A DNA stretch of 64,000 nucleotides. Origin: Apoderus coryli (lineage: Eukaryota > Arthropoda > Insecta > Coleoptera > Attelabidae). This document shows, in pieces, positions 33,961 to 46,100 of the stretch (its first letter is position 1; each line of letters opens with the position of its first letter). The notes under the pieces were generated by a model, which did not search any database, was not told where the DNA came from, and saw nothing but the letters and a program-made list of their open reading frames with translations. Where the stretch lies: NCBI GenBank assembly GCA_911728435.2, contig OU452213.1, positions 9,837,834-9,901,833 of the forward strand. Reading direction: 5' to 3'. Made by a program: the position numbers and the translations under genes.

Positions 33961-34232
33961 GTTTTTCACACTTAAAAATACTATTTAAAACACAGCACAT
34001 TTACTGCTGCTATATCGAACGACGTCGCCTGTTGAATCGCTGAAACTCAATCAATTTCAATTGTTTCGATTTCATTAGCATTAAAGTCTCTTATGTAAGC
34101 ATCCATGTTATATTGTAAATATCAGTAATTAACAAAATGAAATAAAATTGCTTTAAATATTCAATTTACAATTTAGGCAAAAATAAAAATAAACATAATA
34201 TACGTTCGAAAGGTTTAAATTCCAAACGTTTA

Positions 34233-34784
34233 TCAAGAATAGTTTTTGTTTCTGTTTATCCTACTTCTAGTTTGAACATTTCCAGCAGCGGTTTTGCCAG
34301 GAGGACTATAGATTATTTTACTTCGCTTGCGCTTTCTTCTATCTACTTTTTTCGGCTTGCCTTGACCATCAATTGATGTAGTTTGGGTGACTTGTGATTG
34401 ACTTTCTTCTGTTTCGTCTATTTCTTCCGTTTCTGCGTCTGTGGTTTCTGTATCTGCGTCTTCAAATTGCTTTTCTAGATTCTTCAATGCTTCAATAGTA
34501 TAGGGAATTCCATCGATAATTAGCTTCTTATCCTTGATCTTTGCTTCCAATTTCCGATCTCGCGCTTTTTGAAGGTGTTTTATTAAGATTTTCGAGTCTT
34601 GGCGATCTTCATAACAGCTGTCGTGTGAAATAGAGATTCCTGTGCCCTTTAGATTTTTTACTCTTGTAAAAAATTCTCTTTTCTTAATGTGTGATGTGAA
34701 TTCTACCAGAACTGGTGGGTTACTGCCCTTGCACAATGTGTATATATCGTTAACGTCTTGTTCCGTGAACGATAGAGTCAGCAA
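34233..34784 (-). pseudogene. LINE ORF1 C-terminal part (183 aa)
   Basis: The first half, with GSNPPVLVEFTSHIKKREFF and VKNLKGTGISISHD, matches the end of the RRM-like domain of LINE ORF1 proteins. A charged tail follows, rich in Glu/Asp/Thr (DADTETTDAETEEIDETEE) and then Lys/Arg (KKVDRRKRKRSK). Upstream in another frame lies NVVIFGY, the start of the RRM fold, at about 34,850. The N-terminal coiled coil continues beyond the inserted LINE at 36,483-36,661. Confidence 0.65.
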
Positions 34785-34910
34785 TCTATTGATGTGAGAT
34801 AGGGTGTGTTGGACTATTAGGTCTTTTTTTCAAACATTCATACCCAAAAATTACGACATTATTTTTGCGTATCTTTCTCTCAATCAATAGATTTTTTTCC
34901 TTAATAATAA

Positions 34911-36482
34911 TAATAATAATAATAATAGGCTTTATTAAGATTATATACAGAAAAATATACATCTTAAATGGCGAAGTCTAGCTGGTTCGTTTCTTTTGAG
35001 TAAAAAAAAAGGCCGCTACTCAACATTAACCACTTAAACAATATAAAAACTAAACACATAACCTATATGAATTATATTAGTATAAAACAATAATGATATT
35101 ATTCTTAACTACAAAAATTTTTAATTCTTATTCTTACTAAAACTATTCAAACGAAAAACACCCTAATTAGAACTAATGAAACACCCTTATATCAAATTAA
35201 ATTACGGGCAAAAGGCAAAAACAAAACTTATTAATATAAACAAAAAATAACCATACATATAGCTAGACAATTAAATTTAAAAACTACCTACTGAAAGAAA
35301 CATCCCTAGTCAGTCAACTGTGAGAGTAAATTATATTTCACTTTTTTTCGAAAACCGTTTACTGAAAGTGGCACCGAGAAATATGCTATAAAATCATTAT
35401 GGTATTTTACAGCATTGTACGTAAAACTTCTTTTAAATAATGCAGATTTATGCTGAGGCATAGTAAGAAGATTCCTATTTCTCAAGGGCACATTATGAAC
35501 CTCATCTCTGAAAACAACTTTACTCCTTAAATAAGCTGGCACAGATGACTGAATTAACCGAAACAAAAAAGAAAGGAGTATATAAATAATTTGTACACAT
35601 TCAACCAATTGAGCTCCCCTATCTTTGCAGAGACATGATCATATTTCCTTAAACCACAGACAAAACGACAGCAGTTATTTTGTATTTTTTGAAGTCGATT
35701 TCTATCAAATACCGTTAGTGCCGGATAGTACAAAATGAAACCGTATGAAACTGAAGATAATATATATGACTCACATAATTTTTTACGGACTTTAAAATTC
35801 AGAATATTTCGGTTGGCATACAATACTTTTAATGCTAGGTACGACTTTTTATTTAAATTATTAATGGGTTGATTAAATCTCACTTTGCAGTCAAATACAA
35901 TTCCCAAATTCTTAGCGATCGATTCATAATGCAAAGGTTGACTTTCCAGTTCCAGAGATATATAGTTCTTTAAAAAGTGTAAAATATTTTCTGATGCATA
36001 GATCATGAGTTGAGTTTTACCAGCATTTAATTTCAAACTATGTTTCTTACAGTATTCCGATATATTGCATAAATCAGAATTTATATTTGCTTCAACATCA
36101 CTATAGTCAGATGGATCAAATGTATAAATAAGTTGTGTATCATCCGCATACGATTCACTCATGCCAAACCTCACGCAGCTCCCCAAATCAAACGTATACA
36201 ATAAATATAAAAGAGGACCCAGAATAGAACCTTGCGGCACTCCAGAATCCACCCTTGCCACATCAGACACTCTCCCATTCACTCTTACATACTGCTGCCG
36301 ATCATACAAGTAATTTGTGAAAAACAGAATACCCTTATCACTCACACCAAGGTAATGAAGCTTGGCACACAACAACTCATGGTCCACGCAATCAAATGCC
36401 TTGGAAAAATCCAAAAGCACTAATATAGTCGCCATCTTATTATCTAAACCACGAAGTATCAAATCATTTACATGTAACAACA
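34911..36482 (-). mobile_element. 5'-truncated LINE with (TAA)n tail, nested in an ORF1
   Basis: The tail is the (TAA)n tract at 34,911-34,927. The coding part runs to about 36,482, where sequence of the host LINE's ORF1 resumes. The element was truncated in the RT fingers, just before box A. Confidence 0.7.
35306..36480 (-). pseudogene. LINE RT C-terminal two thirds, one frameshift
   Basis: RT motifs are in order: LVLLDFSKAFDCVDHELL (box A), DSGVPQGSILGPLLYLLYTF (box B), ESYADDTQLIY (catalytic box C) and LKLNAGKTQLMIY (box D). AKNLGIVFDCKVRF and the C-terminal region follow. The frame changes near 35,590, and the last 90 residues lie in 35,306-35,608. It has no RNase H and belongs to the Jockey/CR1 group. 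The catalytic aspartates are intact, so decay is recent, but the 5' part is missing. Confidence 0.85.
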
Positions 36483-36661
36483 GTGATGCTATCTACTTCT
36501 TTCCACAGTACATCAATATTTTCATTTACTTGCGTTTTGTGTATATTGATTTCCTCGTTGAGAATTTTCGTTTGTTCTTAAAATGCCAATTCCAGTTTGT
36601 TTGTTTGCTCAGCGTTAGCTTTTTGGATTAGGTTGTACAACTCTTCATAATTTGTTGTCAT
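36483..36661 (-). pseudogene. LINE ORF1 N-terminus separated by nested LINE
   Basis: Minus-strand reading from an ATG at about 36,661 gives MTTNYEELYNLIQKANAEQ, then a stop and EEINIHKTQVNENIDVLW. This is an amphipathic, coiled-coil-like N-terminus. It fits as the start of the ORF1 whose C-terminal part is at 34,233-34,784. Confidence 0.5.
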
Positions 36662-36669
36662 ATTTAATT

Positions 36670-36965
36670 AAGTGTATACCGTCTTATTATTATTATTTAA
36701 TTGAAAACAACAAAAATTGAGGAGTTTTTAAATTTGGTTTTAAAAAGAAAGTAAATAAACAACAATGTATATATGAGTATTTATCGATGTTTTAAAGTAT
36801 GAATGAATTTTCTTGTACATGAATAGATTTTTCATTATTTGCCAAATATTATAGTTTTCTTACTCAATCTAAGTTTGTTTTCTGAAAGTGATATCTTAAA
36901 TACAAAAAAGCCAATTTAATACAATTACGGGGACACCTTGCACACAAGACCTGCGTGTTTTTATG
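36670..36965. repeat. AT satellite resumes after the LINE insertions
   Basis: TGAGTATTTATCG, AAATACAAAAAAGCCAATTT and ATTACGGGGACACC match landmarks of 30.2-33.3 kb. It is therefore the continuation of the same array. Confidence 0.65.
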
Positions 36966-36967
36966 TA

Positions 36968-37627
36968 CCGGATGTACAAATAGGAAAGGACGCCGGCTCT
37001 ATCTCGAAAACTAATCATGTTACGGTTTTAGGAATTTCTTTTTTAGTAAAAGCGGACAAGGGAAATCGCTGGAAAATAGTTTCAGTTTCCTAAAATGTCC
37101 GCTAGAGGGCGTAAATCTAACTCTAAATTGAAAAACACTGTTTACTTAAAAATATACTTATTTTAGGTAAGTATTAAACTTAATGAGAATGATCTAATTA
37201 CAAATCGAAGACTTTTTCATATAAACCTTTTTTCCCTATCTTGTTAAATAAATGGTGGAGGAGCCGGAGAATGTTGGTTTGAAAAAAGATTTCTAACTTT
37301 CTTATGGATAGTCCGATTTTAATAAAATTAGGCTCCGTATAACGGTAATGATTTAGGAGAATCAAAAAAGTATTGAAGCTTTTATTTATTTTTTATATAT
37401 AGCCGCTAGATGGAGCTATACAACAATGTTTCTGATTTTGTCAATTTTCTTAGAAATTAATAGTGCGCAGTGATAAAAAACACTCATGTTGTTATGACAA
37501 CGAAGTTAATGTCAAGTATCATTAATATATTTGTCAAATTAGTCTGTGGATTGAAAAAAACTCCTAAAACCGTAACATGATTAGTTTTCGGGATAGAGCC
37601 GCCGTCCGTTCTTATCTGTACACCCAG
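36968..37627. mobile_element. 660-bp MITE with about 70-bp TIRs and TA target sites
   Basis: The ends read CCGGATGTACA and, inverted, CTGGGTGTACA, each beside TA (36,966-36,967 and 37,628-37,629). The arms share CGGCTCTATC, CGAAAACTAATCATG and TTACGGTTTTAGGA in opposite orientation over about 70 bp. There is no open frame. TA duplication and long TIRs point to a Tc1/mariner-type MITE. Confidence 0.8.
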
Positions 37628-37629
37628 TA

Positions 37630-38136
37630 CAACGTTCGTTGAATCTTGGAGATCGAAAAAAAATTATTCAAATGAAAGTTGTATAACATGTTACAAGCTA
37701 ATTTGAATTTAGAAGAATAAATAAAATATCTAACCTTACTTTATTAAATGGAATTCTTTTCTATTTGTATAAACTGTTTTCAAAACCTATATTAATTTTA
37801 GAATTATTATGGAATATTATCCCAAGATTACCGCATGAATAAATAAAGCCGCTGAGTCGCCGTGCGTATTTCTGACCTTATTTGTGGCCAAATATTATTA
37901 ATATTAAATGATAATTATCTCGTGCTAGAGCTCTCTTCATAAATATTGGAAATTTAAATCACACAGCCTGCCGAAACGGCCCGGTTAGGGAAAGCATGGC
38001 AATGTAAAGAAAATTTCCAATATGCTTCAAGTCTAGTTACATTATGTTACTTCGTAAACTAATTTTCATTTCACCTTCAAAATAAAACAGGATTTTCTCC
38101 GATCTCATTTGGCAGAATGCGGCGTATTTTCCCTTG
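37630..38136. other. Unassigned AT-rich DNA
   Basis: No gene, repeat boundary or RNA is recognised between the MITE and the next LINE tail. Confidence 0.4.
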
Positions 38137-38370
38137 TACAGTTTTAAGTTTTATTTATTTATTTATTTATTCTCATAACATGTCATTACCAAAAAAGTTT
38201 TACACAAGTCATATTAAATATTAAAATATTACATAACACAATACAAAAACATAGAAATGTATACAACTTAATCACAACAGAAAGTCAGTGCTGAGGAATT
38301 CATCAATGGAGTAAAAAGCCTGGTCAATTAAGTAGTTCTTTAATCTATTTTTGAACGTTCTGATGCTAGA
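38137..38370 (-). pseudogene. LINE 3' end fragment with (AAAT)n tail
   Basis: A (TTTA)n tract at about 38,150-38,170 is the tail of a minus-strand LINE. Its coding end reads VRTFKNRLKNYLIDQ and AFYSIDEFLS, the usual final helix of CR1/Jockey ORF2 proteins. Only the last 30 codons and the 3' UTR remain. It adjoins, in opposite orientation, the LINE at 38,374. Confidence 0.6.
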
Positions 38371-38373
38371 GCA

Positions 38374-40374
38374 ATGTGGAAAAATTTTTCTCGCTGGGGC
38401 GTCTCTAACAATAAAAATTCAAATGACCTTCCAGATGAATTTCGAAATCCAGACGAAATTAATGACTATTTTTTGAACGTTATGGGCCAGACACAGGTGA
38501 GTTGTGATACTTTGAGTTTTTTCAACAACAATCAATTTCGGGATGGCTTGGTTTTTCAAATTAGGGAAATCGATTGTCGAGATATCTTAGGGTGTGCGAG
38601 GGAAATTAAATCGGATTCTTGTGGTATTGATAACATAAACATGAAAATGTTACGCCTGGTCATACCTCACTGTGCTGATGTAATTTGCAACATTTTCAAT
38701 GAGTCTGTTCGTACAGGGCTGGTCCCCGACATTTGGAAAATGGCGAATGTTATACCGTTACCCAAAGTTCAGTGTCCTTCAAGTTATAACGATCTGCGCC
38801 CAATTAGCATACTTCCCGCAGTGTCCAAGATATTTGAGCGCATCATTGGTAGTCAAATTATGAATTACGTACGGGACCATAATATTTTGCCATCTATACA
38901 GTCGGGTTTTCACGCTAAGCATAGTACTGCAACTGCACTTTTGAGTGTCACCAATGACCTTGCTACAGCTCTGGACGACTCGAGATTGACAGTACTTGTT
39001 TTGCTGGATCAGAGTAAGACGTTTGATCTAGTCAATTTTGAGTTGTTACTCGCCAAACTTAGGTACCTCGGGTTTGATGAATCGTCACTGAGCTGGTTTA
39101 CAGGATACTTATATGGTCGAAAGCAGAGAGTAAAGTTACATCGAGAGTTCTCGGGATGGTCACAAACCAGAAGTGGTGTCCCACAAGTAAGCATTCTTGG
39201 ACCGCTTTTGTTCTCTCTTTACATCTTTGACATTTTAAATTCATTTCAGCACTCCAATATACACATGTATGCAGATGATATACAAGTATATTCGTCCTTT
39301 ATTTCCGCTAACGCAGGGACTGTCTTGAATATTATAAATAGGGAACTAACACAGTTTTCTGGTTGGTGCGCTGATAACGGATTGAGCTTGAATCCTAAAA
39401 AGACCGTGGCCTTGTGCATTGGTAATGCGCGTCATAGCAGTGCGATTACTCAGCAGTTTAGCGTTCGAATTGGCAGCGATATTATCTCTTGGGTTCAAAA
39501 AGTTCGCGATTTAGGTGTTGTGATTGATTCTCTTTTGAATTTCAACGAGCATTGCAGCAGTGTATGCAATAATTCCCTTTTTAAATTACGCTCTATATAT
39601 CATCTGAAACATCTCGTGGATGAGTCTAATAAGCTCAAATTGATTAAAGCTCTAATTTACCCACAACTTGATTATTGTTCTTCTGTTTATTTTTATTTTT
39701 TGTTCGAGTATAATAGGTTGAAGTTGCAGAGAGTGCAGAAGTCATGTGTTCGATTTGTGTGCACAGTTCTTTTTGCGGCACATGTCACTCCTTTTTATGA
39801 GAGATTGGGGGTACCGAAGTTGAATGCCAGATTCGAGTACCTATACACCCCATTACTACATAAAATCTACCATTCCGGAGAGCCTCAGTATTTGTATAGT
39901 TTGTTGTGTAGACGTTCGAGTGTGCATGATGTTAATATACGGGTTAATACATTTACAATCCCTAAGCATCACACATAAAAATTTCAGGGGTCTTTTTCAT
40001 ATATGGCCTCACTGCTTTTAAATAAAGTGATTGATATAATTGACTTACCATTAAACTTATTTCAGAGAGAAGTTAAACTAAGAATTTACCCATAGGCTCA
40101 ATGTTTTGTTAATTGTGGATGGGTTCTTTTTTTGTTTTTTATTTTTAAATTGTAACATTTTTTCTTTTTTTTCTATTTTTTGTACATTTGCATCTTTTAG
40201 GTAGAGTGGAAGAGTGGCATTAGCCAAACCTCTAACCTTTTGTGTGATTGTAATTTTTTTTTTCATTTTCACAATATCCCTGGTATATTTGCCGGGTTCA
40301 GAACCAAGGCTTTTATCCTCACTTGGATAACGCTTTTCGGATAGTGGAAACCGAGCCTAGGATAGCAGCTTTCT
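38374..40374 (+). pseudogene. Jockey-group LINE RT (534 aa frame), late stop
   Basis: The plus-strand frame 38,374-39,978 covers the RT domain from the fingers to near the C-terminus: LRPISILPAVSKIFERII, LVLLDQSKTFDLVNFELLL (normally DFSKAFD), SGVPQVSILGPLLFSLYIFD (Q-V instead of Q-G) and HMYADDIQVY with both catalytic aspartates. NPKKTVALCIG and RDLGVVIDSLL follow. A TAA at 39,976-39,978 ends it, but the same frame continues open to a TAG at 40,091, so the final 37 codons lie beyond a premature stop. The 5' end is truncated. The 3' UTR runs to the ATT repeat at 40,375. Confidence 0.85.
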
Positions 40375-40587
40375 GTATTATTATTATTATTATTATTAAC
40401 ATTGCAAGGTTCAGTGTTTTCAAACTATCTGACAAATGATTATAGCATGTGGGACCATAATAATTCACAGAATTTCTGCTTCTACCCAACCTCATATATT
40501 CAGGAAGAATGTCAGTTTTGTTTCTGGAATTGTGGTTGTGAACTTCATCATGCTTTATGTACAGATTGTAATTATTTTTCACATACA
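40375..40587 (-). pseudogene. LINE ORF2 C-terminus, separated from 49,765-50,860 by an LTR element
   Basis: The minus strand encodes YIKHDEVHNHNSRNKTD and YYGPTCYNHLSDSLK, the last part of a LINE ORF2, ending near a (TAA)n tail at 40,377-40,398. The preceding residues are found at 49,765-50,297, on the far side of the 9.2-kb LTR element. The tail lies against the 3' end of the plus-strand LINE, so the two LINEs are tail to tail. Confidence 0.75.
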
Positions 40588-41121
40588 TGTTATAAACTTA
40601 TGTTGAAGTTTACTTTTTTAAAAAAAGGTCTTTATTCAATTAACACATAACTTTATTTTTCAATTTTGAAATTACAGAATGAACTTCTACGATCGACAAT
40701 GTTCAAGTGAATAATAATAATTATTATTATCCTTAAGATTATCAAGACCGCCGGAGAACTATAATAAAAGAATCTCTAGACTGCCGGAATTAAATAATCT
40801 CTATTATCAAGACCGCCCGAATTATAATTATAGAATCTCTCTGATTTGATTTTTCTTATACTATTTATACTATTTTAAAGTGCTGAATCAGATAGCTTCT
40901 AGAATTTGTATTATTTATGAAAATCGTAGATTTTCACATAATTATCAAATTACTTATAAACAATAATTCGTGCTTAATTTGTAAATATTATTGGCTTTGA
41001 ATTGTCTTTGAAAATGAAAAACAAAGGGTTTGAATTACTGGGAAATTGCGTATTAAAATTAGGAATATAATATGATAATTCAAAAATAAGACGTAATAGT
41101 ACTTATTGATCTAATATAACA
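40588..41121 (-). repeat. Errantivirus-like 3' LTR (534 bp)
   Basis: Begins TGTTATAAACTTATG and ends TAATATAACA. It is the same length as the other LTR and about 99% identical. Confidence 0.95.
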
Positions 41122-41145
41122 ACTCCCTCTTATTAAAAAAAGTTA
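41122..41145 (-). promoter_or_regulatory. Polypurine tract of the errantivirus-like element
   Basis: Minus-strand sequence AATAAGAGGGAGT directly precedes the 3' LTR. This is the expected primer for second-strand synthesis. Confidence 0.75.
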
Positions 41146-41267
41146 AAGCTACACAATGCTTTGACTTTTACTTGAAATTTCTACTTTCTTTAATAAAGGA
41201 AATTGTGAACAAAATCTTAGATAAAATATAAAATAATATAATATAAAACAAACTTATTTCTAAAACA

Positions 41268-43134
41268 TTATGCAAATGATTTATTTTCGTTCATTTCAAA
41301 ACCTTCTTCAATCGGTTCATTAATTCTGATTGAAGGTCGTCTTTTAGGTAAAATTTTTGTAAAATTTTCTCTAATTTGAAAAAGTCTTGTATTTGGAGGT
41401 TGAGGAGGATTATCTGATGAAGTTGTGATTCCAATACGAATTTTTCTTTTCTTTCGACATTTGCAAAATGTGTAAACAATAATAACAATAATAATTAATG
41501 TAATACTTATATAGGTAAACCAAGGTGTGTATTTTTTAATAAATGGTTCATGAATAATGTCATCAATGTCTTTGGAATATTGATCTAAATTATGTTTAGC
41601 TATATCTAATTCATCAAAATTTATATTATTTAATTTTAAAGGTTTTAGTTTAGGTAATTTAACTTTATCTGGAATATTTTTACAACACTCATATGGAATA
41701 ATTACTGAATGAGGTTTATAAAGAAAATCAGAATTTTTAGTTTTACTTGCTTGAATTTTTGTTGTGCCTACAAAAGCATAACAATCTGGTTGTAGAGTTA
41801 AAATTGAATTAGTTTTAATTATTTCAGAATAAGCTTCTTTTGTAACACATTTAATATTAACTGGAAGTTGTTCACTTACTGCAATTAACCATTTATTTGT
41901 TTCTAATAAATGAATTTTATATTCTTTAGCAAAAACAAAAGATATTTGACAACTTTCTGGAAGTTTAACTAAACCTCTCAATAATTGAACTTCACATATA
42001 GCATTATTATCAATAGGGTAATGATAAATATTTCTACAAAGCATAGTTTTAAAATATAATTCTTTACATTTACTTAAATCATTTATAGGAATAAAAACAT
42101 CATTTTCTTCACTTTTAGCTATATATTTTTGATTTGTTGATAGAATGTGATGTAGACCAGTTCGATTATCATAAATAGGAATTGGGAATAATCGAAATAT
42201 TGTATATAGTTCCGGTTCTACTAATGGTATTTCTAGAATAAATATTATTTTTGAATCTGTTTGAAAAGCTTTTAATTCGATTATATTAAGATAAGAAGCA
42301 ATTGAATTTGTTGAAATAGGTAAAGGTAAATTATTTTTTTGTAAGGATTGAGATATTGATTTTAAATTTTCAATTAAGTCTTTTGGTGTTATAATTGATG
42401 TATGAATGATATCTAATCTTGCAAATGTTATTGAATTTAACATATCATTTAAAATATTTTCAATATATGAATATGATTCTGTTAACTTCTGTGTAATTTC
42501 AATAACTTCTAATTTTGAATTAAACCATTTTAAATTATCTGAAATATCATAAATTGATTGTTCTATATTTACGATATCTTCATTAAAAGTTTTCTCATCG
42601 ACTTGTAATTTTCTTAGAGTTTCATTAAAGTTTTTTATTACTGAAGTAGTTACTGATATTTGTTTTTTAAATAGTTCTTCTAATTCATGTTCATCTCTAT
42701 TTATTTTATTAATACAATTATTATAATATTCTCCATCGGAGGCATCAAGATTACCTGTTAAATATTTCCAAACTGAACCTGCTCCGTTTATAAGTCCTCT
42801 TTTATATCGATTATTAATATCAAAAGCTAATTCTTGAAATTTTGAGTTAATACTTTGAGATACCTGAGTTAATAAATCAATATGAGATTTTACTTCTGAA
42901 AGAAAACTTAACATTCTATCATTTACTGGATTTAAATAATTATACAGACTATTCAAAATATTATTATTATTTTCAAACGCTACCTGTAATGCTTCAATAT
43001 CATGATAAACTAACAATGTCCATTTGTCATTTGATACACGAAGATAATCACTTTCTTGATAATAAATACCAACTGTATTCTGAATGGGTTTAATTGAAAA
43101 TTGTGTTCTAGCAACTGCACTTAGCAGTGCAAAC
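41268..43134 (-). CDS. env: Envelope glycoprotein, baculovirus F-like (errantivirus env)
   Basis: An open frame of about 620 codons lies at the 3' end of the element. A furin-type site, RYKR, is followed at once by GLINGAGSVWKYLTGN, a glycine-rich fusion-peptide-like region as in insect errantivirus Env and baculovirus F proteins. Near the C-terminus is a membrane anchor (WFTYISITLIIIVIIVYTF), then a basic Cys-Lys-Arg stretch and a cytoplasmic tail of about 55 residues. The hydrophobic N-terminus FALLSAVA could be a signal peptide. The frame has no ATG at its beginning; the first in-frame start-like codon (43,016) is TTG. A splice acceptor at 43,134/43,135 suggests translation from a spliced mRNA. 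No internal stop is seen. Confidence 0.85.
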
Positions 43135-43140
43135 CTGTAA
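43135..43140 (-). promoter_or_regulatory. Putative env splice acceptor
   Basis: On the minus strand, TTAATTACAG lies directly before the env frame. An upstream in-frame stop lies about 18 nt before it, so env can be translated only if a start codon is joined by splicing. Drosophila gypsy env is known to be made this way. The donor is not identified. Confidence 0.55.
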
Positions 43141-43167
43141 TTAATAATATTTTATCAGAAAATCAAA

Positions 43168-46100
43168 TTATTTCACTTCTCTTTCTTCAAATAGTTTTAA
43201 ACGATCAAAATTTATTCGTGAAGTATTATCAGAAATAGGATTGTAAATTAATGCTGAATTGTTATCAAATATTTTCAAAATATCAAAAGGACCATTAAAT
43301 TTATTTGCTAATTTATTTTTTATTTGAGATTCCTTGGCATATACTTTGTCTCCTACCTTAAAATTATCATTAGATTTATTTATATTTTTATCAAAGTATT
43401 CCTTGGCTTTTTCTTTCTTAAGATTAGTTCTTTGCCTTGCCATATTATAAAAATGCTTAATCTTATTATTTAAATCTAAAATATACTTAGAAATTAATTC
43501 TTTTTCATTATAAAGAGTTTCGGGTGGTCGTCCTGAAGTATGACCAAATATTAACTCATATGGAGTGAATCCATGTGTTTGATTTACAGAATTATTATAA
43601 CATATACAAGCAAAAGGTAAAATAGTTAATGGGTGATCATTAGGATTTTCTACTTTATTTATTCTAATCATTTCTAATAATGTTGCGTGAAACCTTTCAA
43701 GAGATCCATTTGATTGTGGATGAGCAACGCTAGAAAATGTTAATTTAATATCATATAATAAACATAAATCATTAAATATTTTATTATTAAATTCTTTTCC
43801 TCCATCGCAATGTATTCGTAAGGGTGTACCGTAATGTTGGAAAAATATGAGTATAGTACTAGCAACTGAAATAGCTGATTTATTTTGTAAAGCATAAGCT
43901 TGTGTAAATTTCGTTAGTTCGTCTCTAATTGTTAAAACATAGTTTTTGGTTGGAACTTCTAAAATATCAATATTGATTCTTTCAAAAGGAGTTTTCGGAG
44001 TTTCAGTAATAACCAAACGATTTTTTAAATTTTGCCTATAAATTTTAGTTTTATGACAAATTTCACATTTTTTAATAAACATTTCGACATCTTTAGTTAA
44101 TCCATTCCAGTCATATTTTTCTTTAATTCTACGAATTGTTTCATTGATTCCTCTGTGTAGATTTGCTTTTCCTGAATGGTAATTATCTATTATTACTTGA
44201 ATTTCATCATTATCAGGAGTTATAATAATATTTTGACAAATTACTAATTTTAAATCTTTTTCTGCAAAAATAAAAGAAAACATTTCCAATATTGGGAGTT
44301 CAATATTATTTTCAACATAATATGTTTTTGATTCATTTATATCATTAGAACATTTGTACAAAGTGACGAAAAGTCTTTCAACAGCTTCTTTAAAATGAAA
44401 TGGTAGTGGAATAATAAAATAACTTCGTTTATTTACTGTTTTGCTTGAAAGAATATTTATTTTATCGTGACGAAAATCTGCTTCTTCTTCAAAAATATCT
44501 TCTATTATTGTATTATGTAAATCTTGAAGTCTATCTTGTTGAAAAAAGGTAATAATATTTTTATGATCTTTATCTAATAATTGTTTATTTGTAAATCTAA
44601 TTTTCGTATAGTCAATTAATGATTTAGTTTTGTATAATTCTATAAAACGATAAAATTCATTAGTAATTGTTTCAATGTCACTAGAACTTGTGTCAGCTGT
44701 GGTTTCATTTTCATTTTCACTTTCAATTTCTACTGTATCATCTTGCTTTGATGTACCGGGTTGATTAAGTTTATTATGAAAAATAACGGCATTTTTTAAA
44801 TGATTAATTTTAATTCTGGAAAGAGCATCAGCATTCTTATTAATTTTACCAGGTTTATAGATTATTTCATAATCGTATTCCTCTAACTTTAATCTCCATC
44901 TAGCTAATCTGCTACCGGGATCTTTGATTGAAAATAACCATGTCAATGGTCGATGATCGGTTACTAGTTTAAATTTCCTACCATAAAGATAAGGACGAAA
45001 GTTTTTAACTGACCAAACAATAGATAATAATTCTCTTTCAATAACACTATACTTAGTTTCTGCTTCACAAAGAGTTCTTGAAGCATAAGCAATGGGAAGA
45101 TCTCTACCAATAGGACCTTGAGATAAAACTGAGCCAATTGCAAAAGCACTTGCATCTGTAGTTAAAATAAAAGGTTCTTCGAAATTAGGATATCTTAATA
45201 TTGGATCTGAAGTCAAATAATTTTTAAGAAGATTGAATGCTTCTTGACATTCTTTATTAAATATAAATGAAACATCTTTTTGTAAAAGTCTAGTTAATGG
45301 TTTCGAAGTTTTTGCAAAATCTGGTATGAACCGACGATAATAACCTGCTAGTCCTAAGAAAGATTTTATATCCTTTGAATTTTTCGGAATAGGGAAATTC
45401 TTTAATGCAATAATTTTCTTTGGATCTGGTTTTACACCATCTTTAGTTACTAAATGACCTAAATAAGCTACTTCCTTTCTGAGAAATTCACACTTATCAG
45501 GTTGTATTTTAAAATTTGCATTTTGTAATCTATTAAAAACTTCTTTTAATCTTGCAATATGTTCATGAATTGTAGGTGAATAAATTATTATATCGTCCAT
45601 GTAAACTAAACATTTTTCATTTTGAATTCCAACTAAAATATGATCCATAACTCTTTGAAAAGTTGATGGAGCATTTTTAAGACCGAATGGCATTCGTTTA
45701 AATTCGAAATGACCATTTTCAACTGAAAACGCAGTTTTAGAAATATCTGAAGTATCGATTTCTATTTGATGAAACCCTGAGGCTAAATCTAATGTTGTAA
45801 AATATTGACATCTGCCTAATTGATCAAGTAAATCATTGATATTTGGTAAAGGATCTTTATCATCTACGGTAACTTCATTTAATTTTCTATAATCAATTAC
45901 TACTCTCCATTTTTGTTTTCCTGACGCATCTAATTTTTTAGGGACTACCCATACTGGAGAAGACCATGGAGATATTGAGGGTTGAATAATATTTTGATTT
46001 AACATTTTTGAAACTTGTTCCTTAACTTCCTGTTTATGTACTTGAGGGTAACGATAACTTTTTGTATAAATTGGTTTAGCATTATTGGTATCAATTGTGT

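Larger units (their letters stand above)
33466..36668 (-). mobile_element. LINE inserted in the AT satellite, itself split by another LINE
   Basis: This minus-strand LINE is bounded on the left by a (TAA)n-like tail (33,466-33,490) and on the right by an ORF1 start near 36,661. Satellite sequence resumes on the right at about 36,670. It holds a decayed ORF2 C-terminus (33,770-33,960) and ORF1 in two pieces (34,233-34,910 and 36,483-36,661). The second LINE at 34,911-36,482 separates those ORF1 pieces. Most of ORF2 is missing, so the element is internally deleted. Confidence 0.65.
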
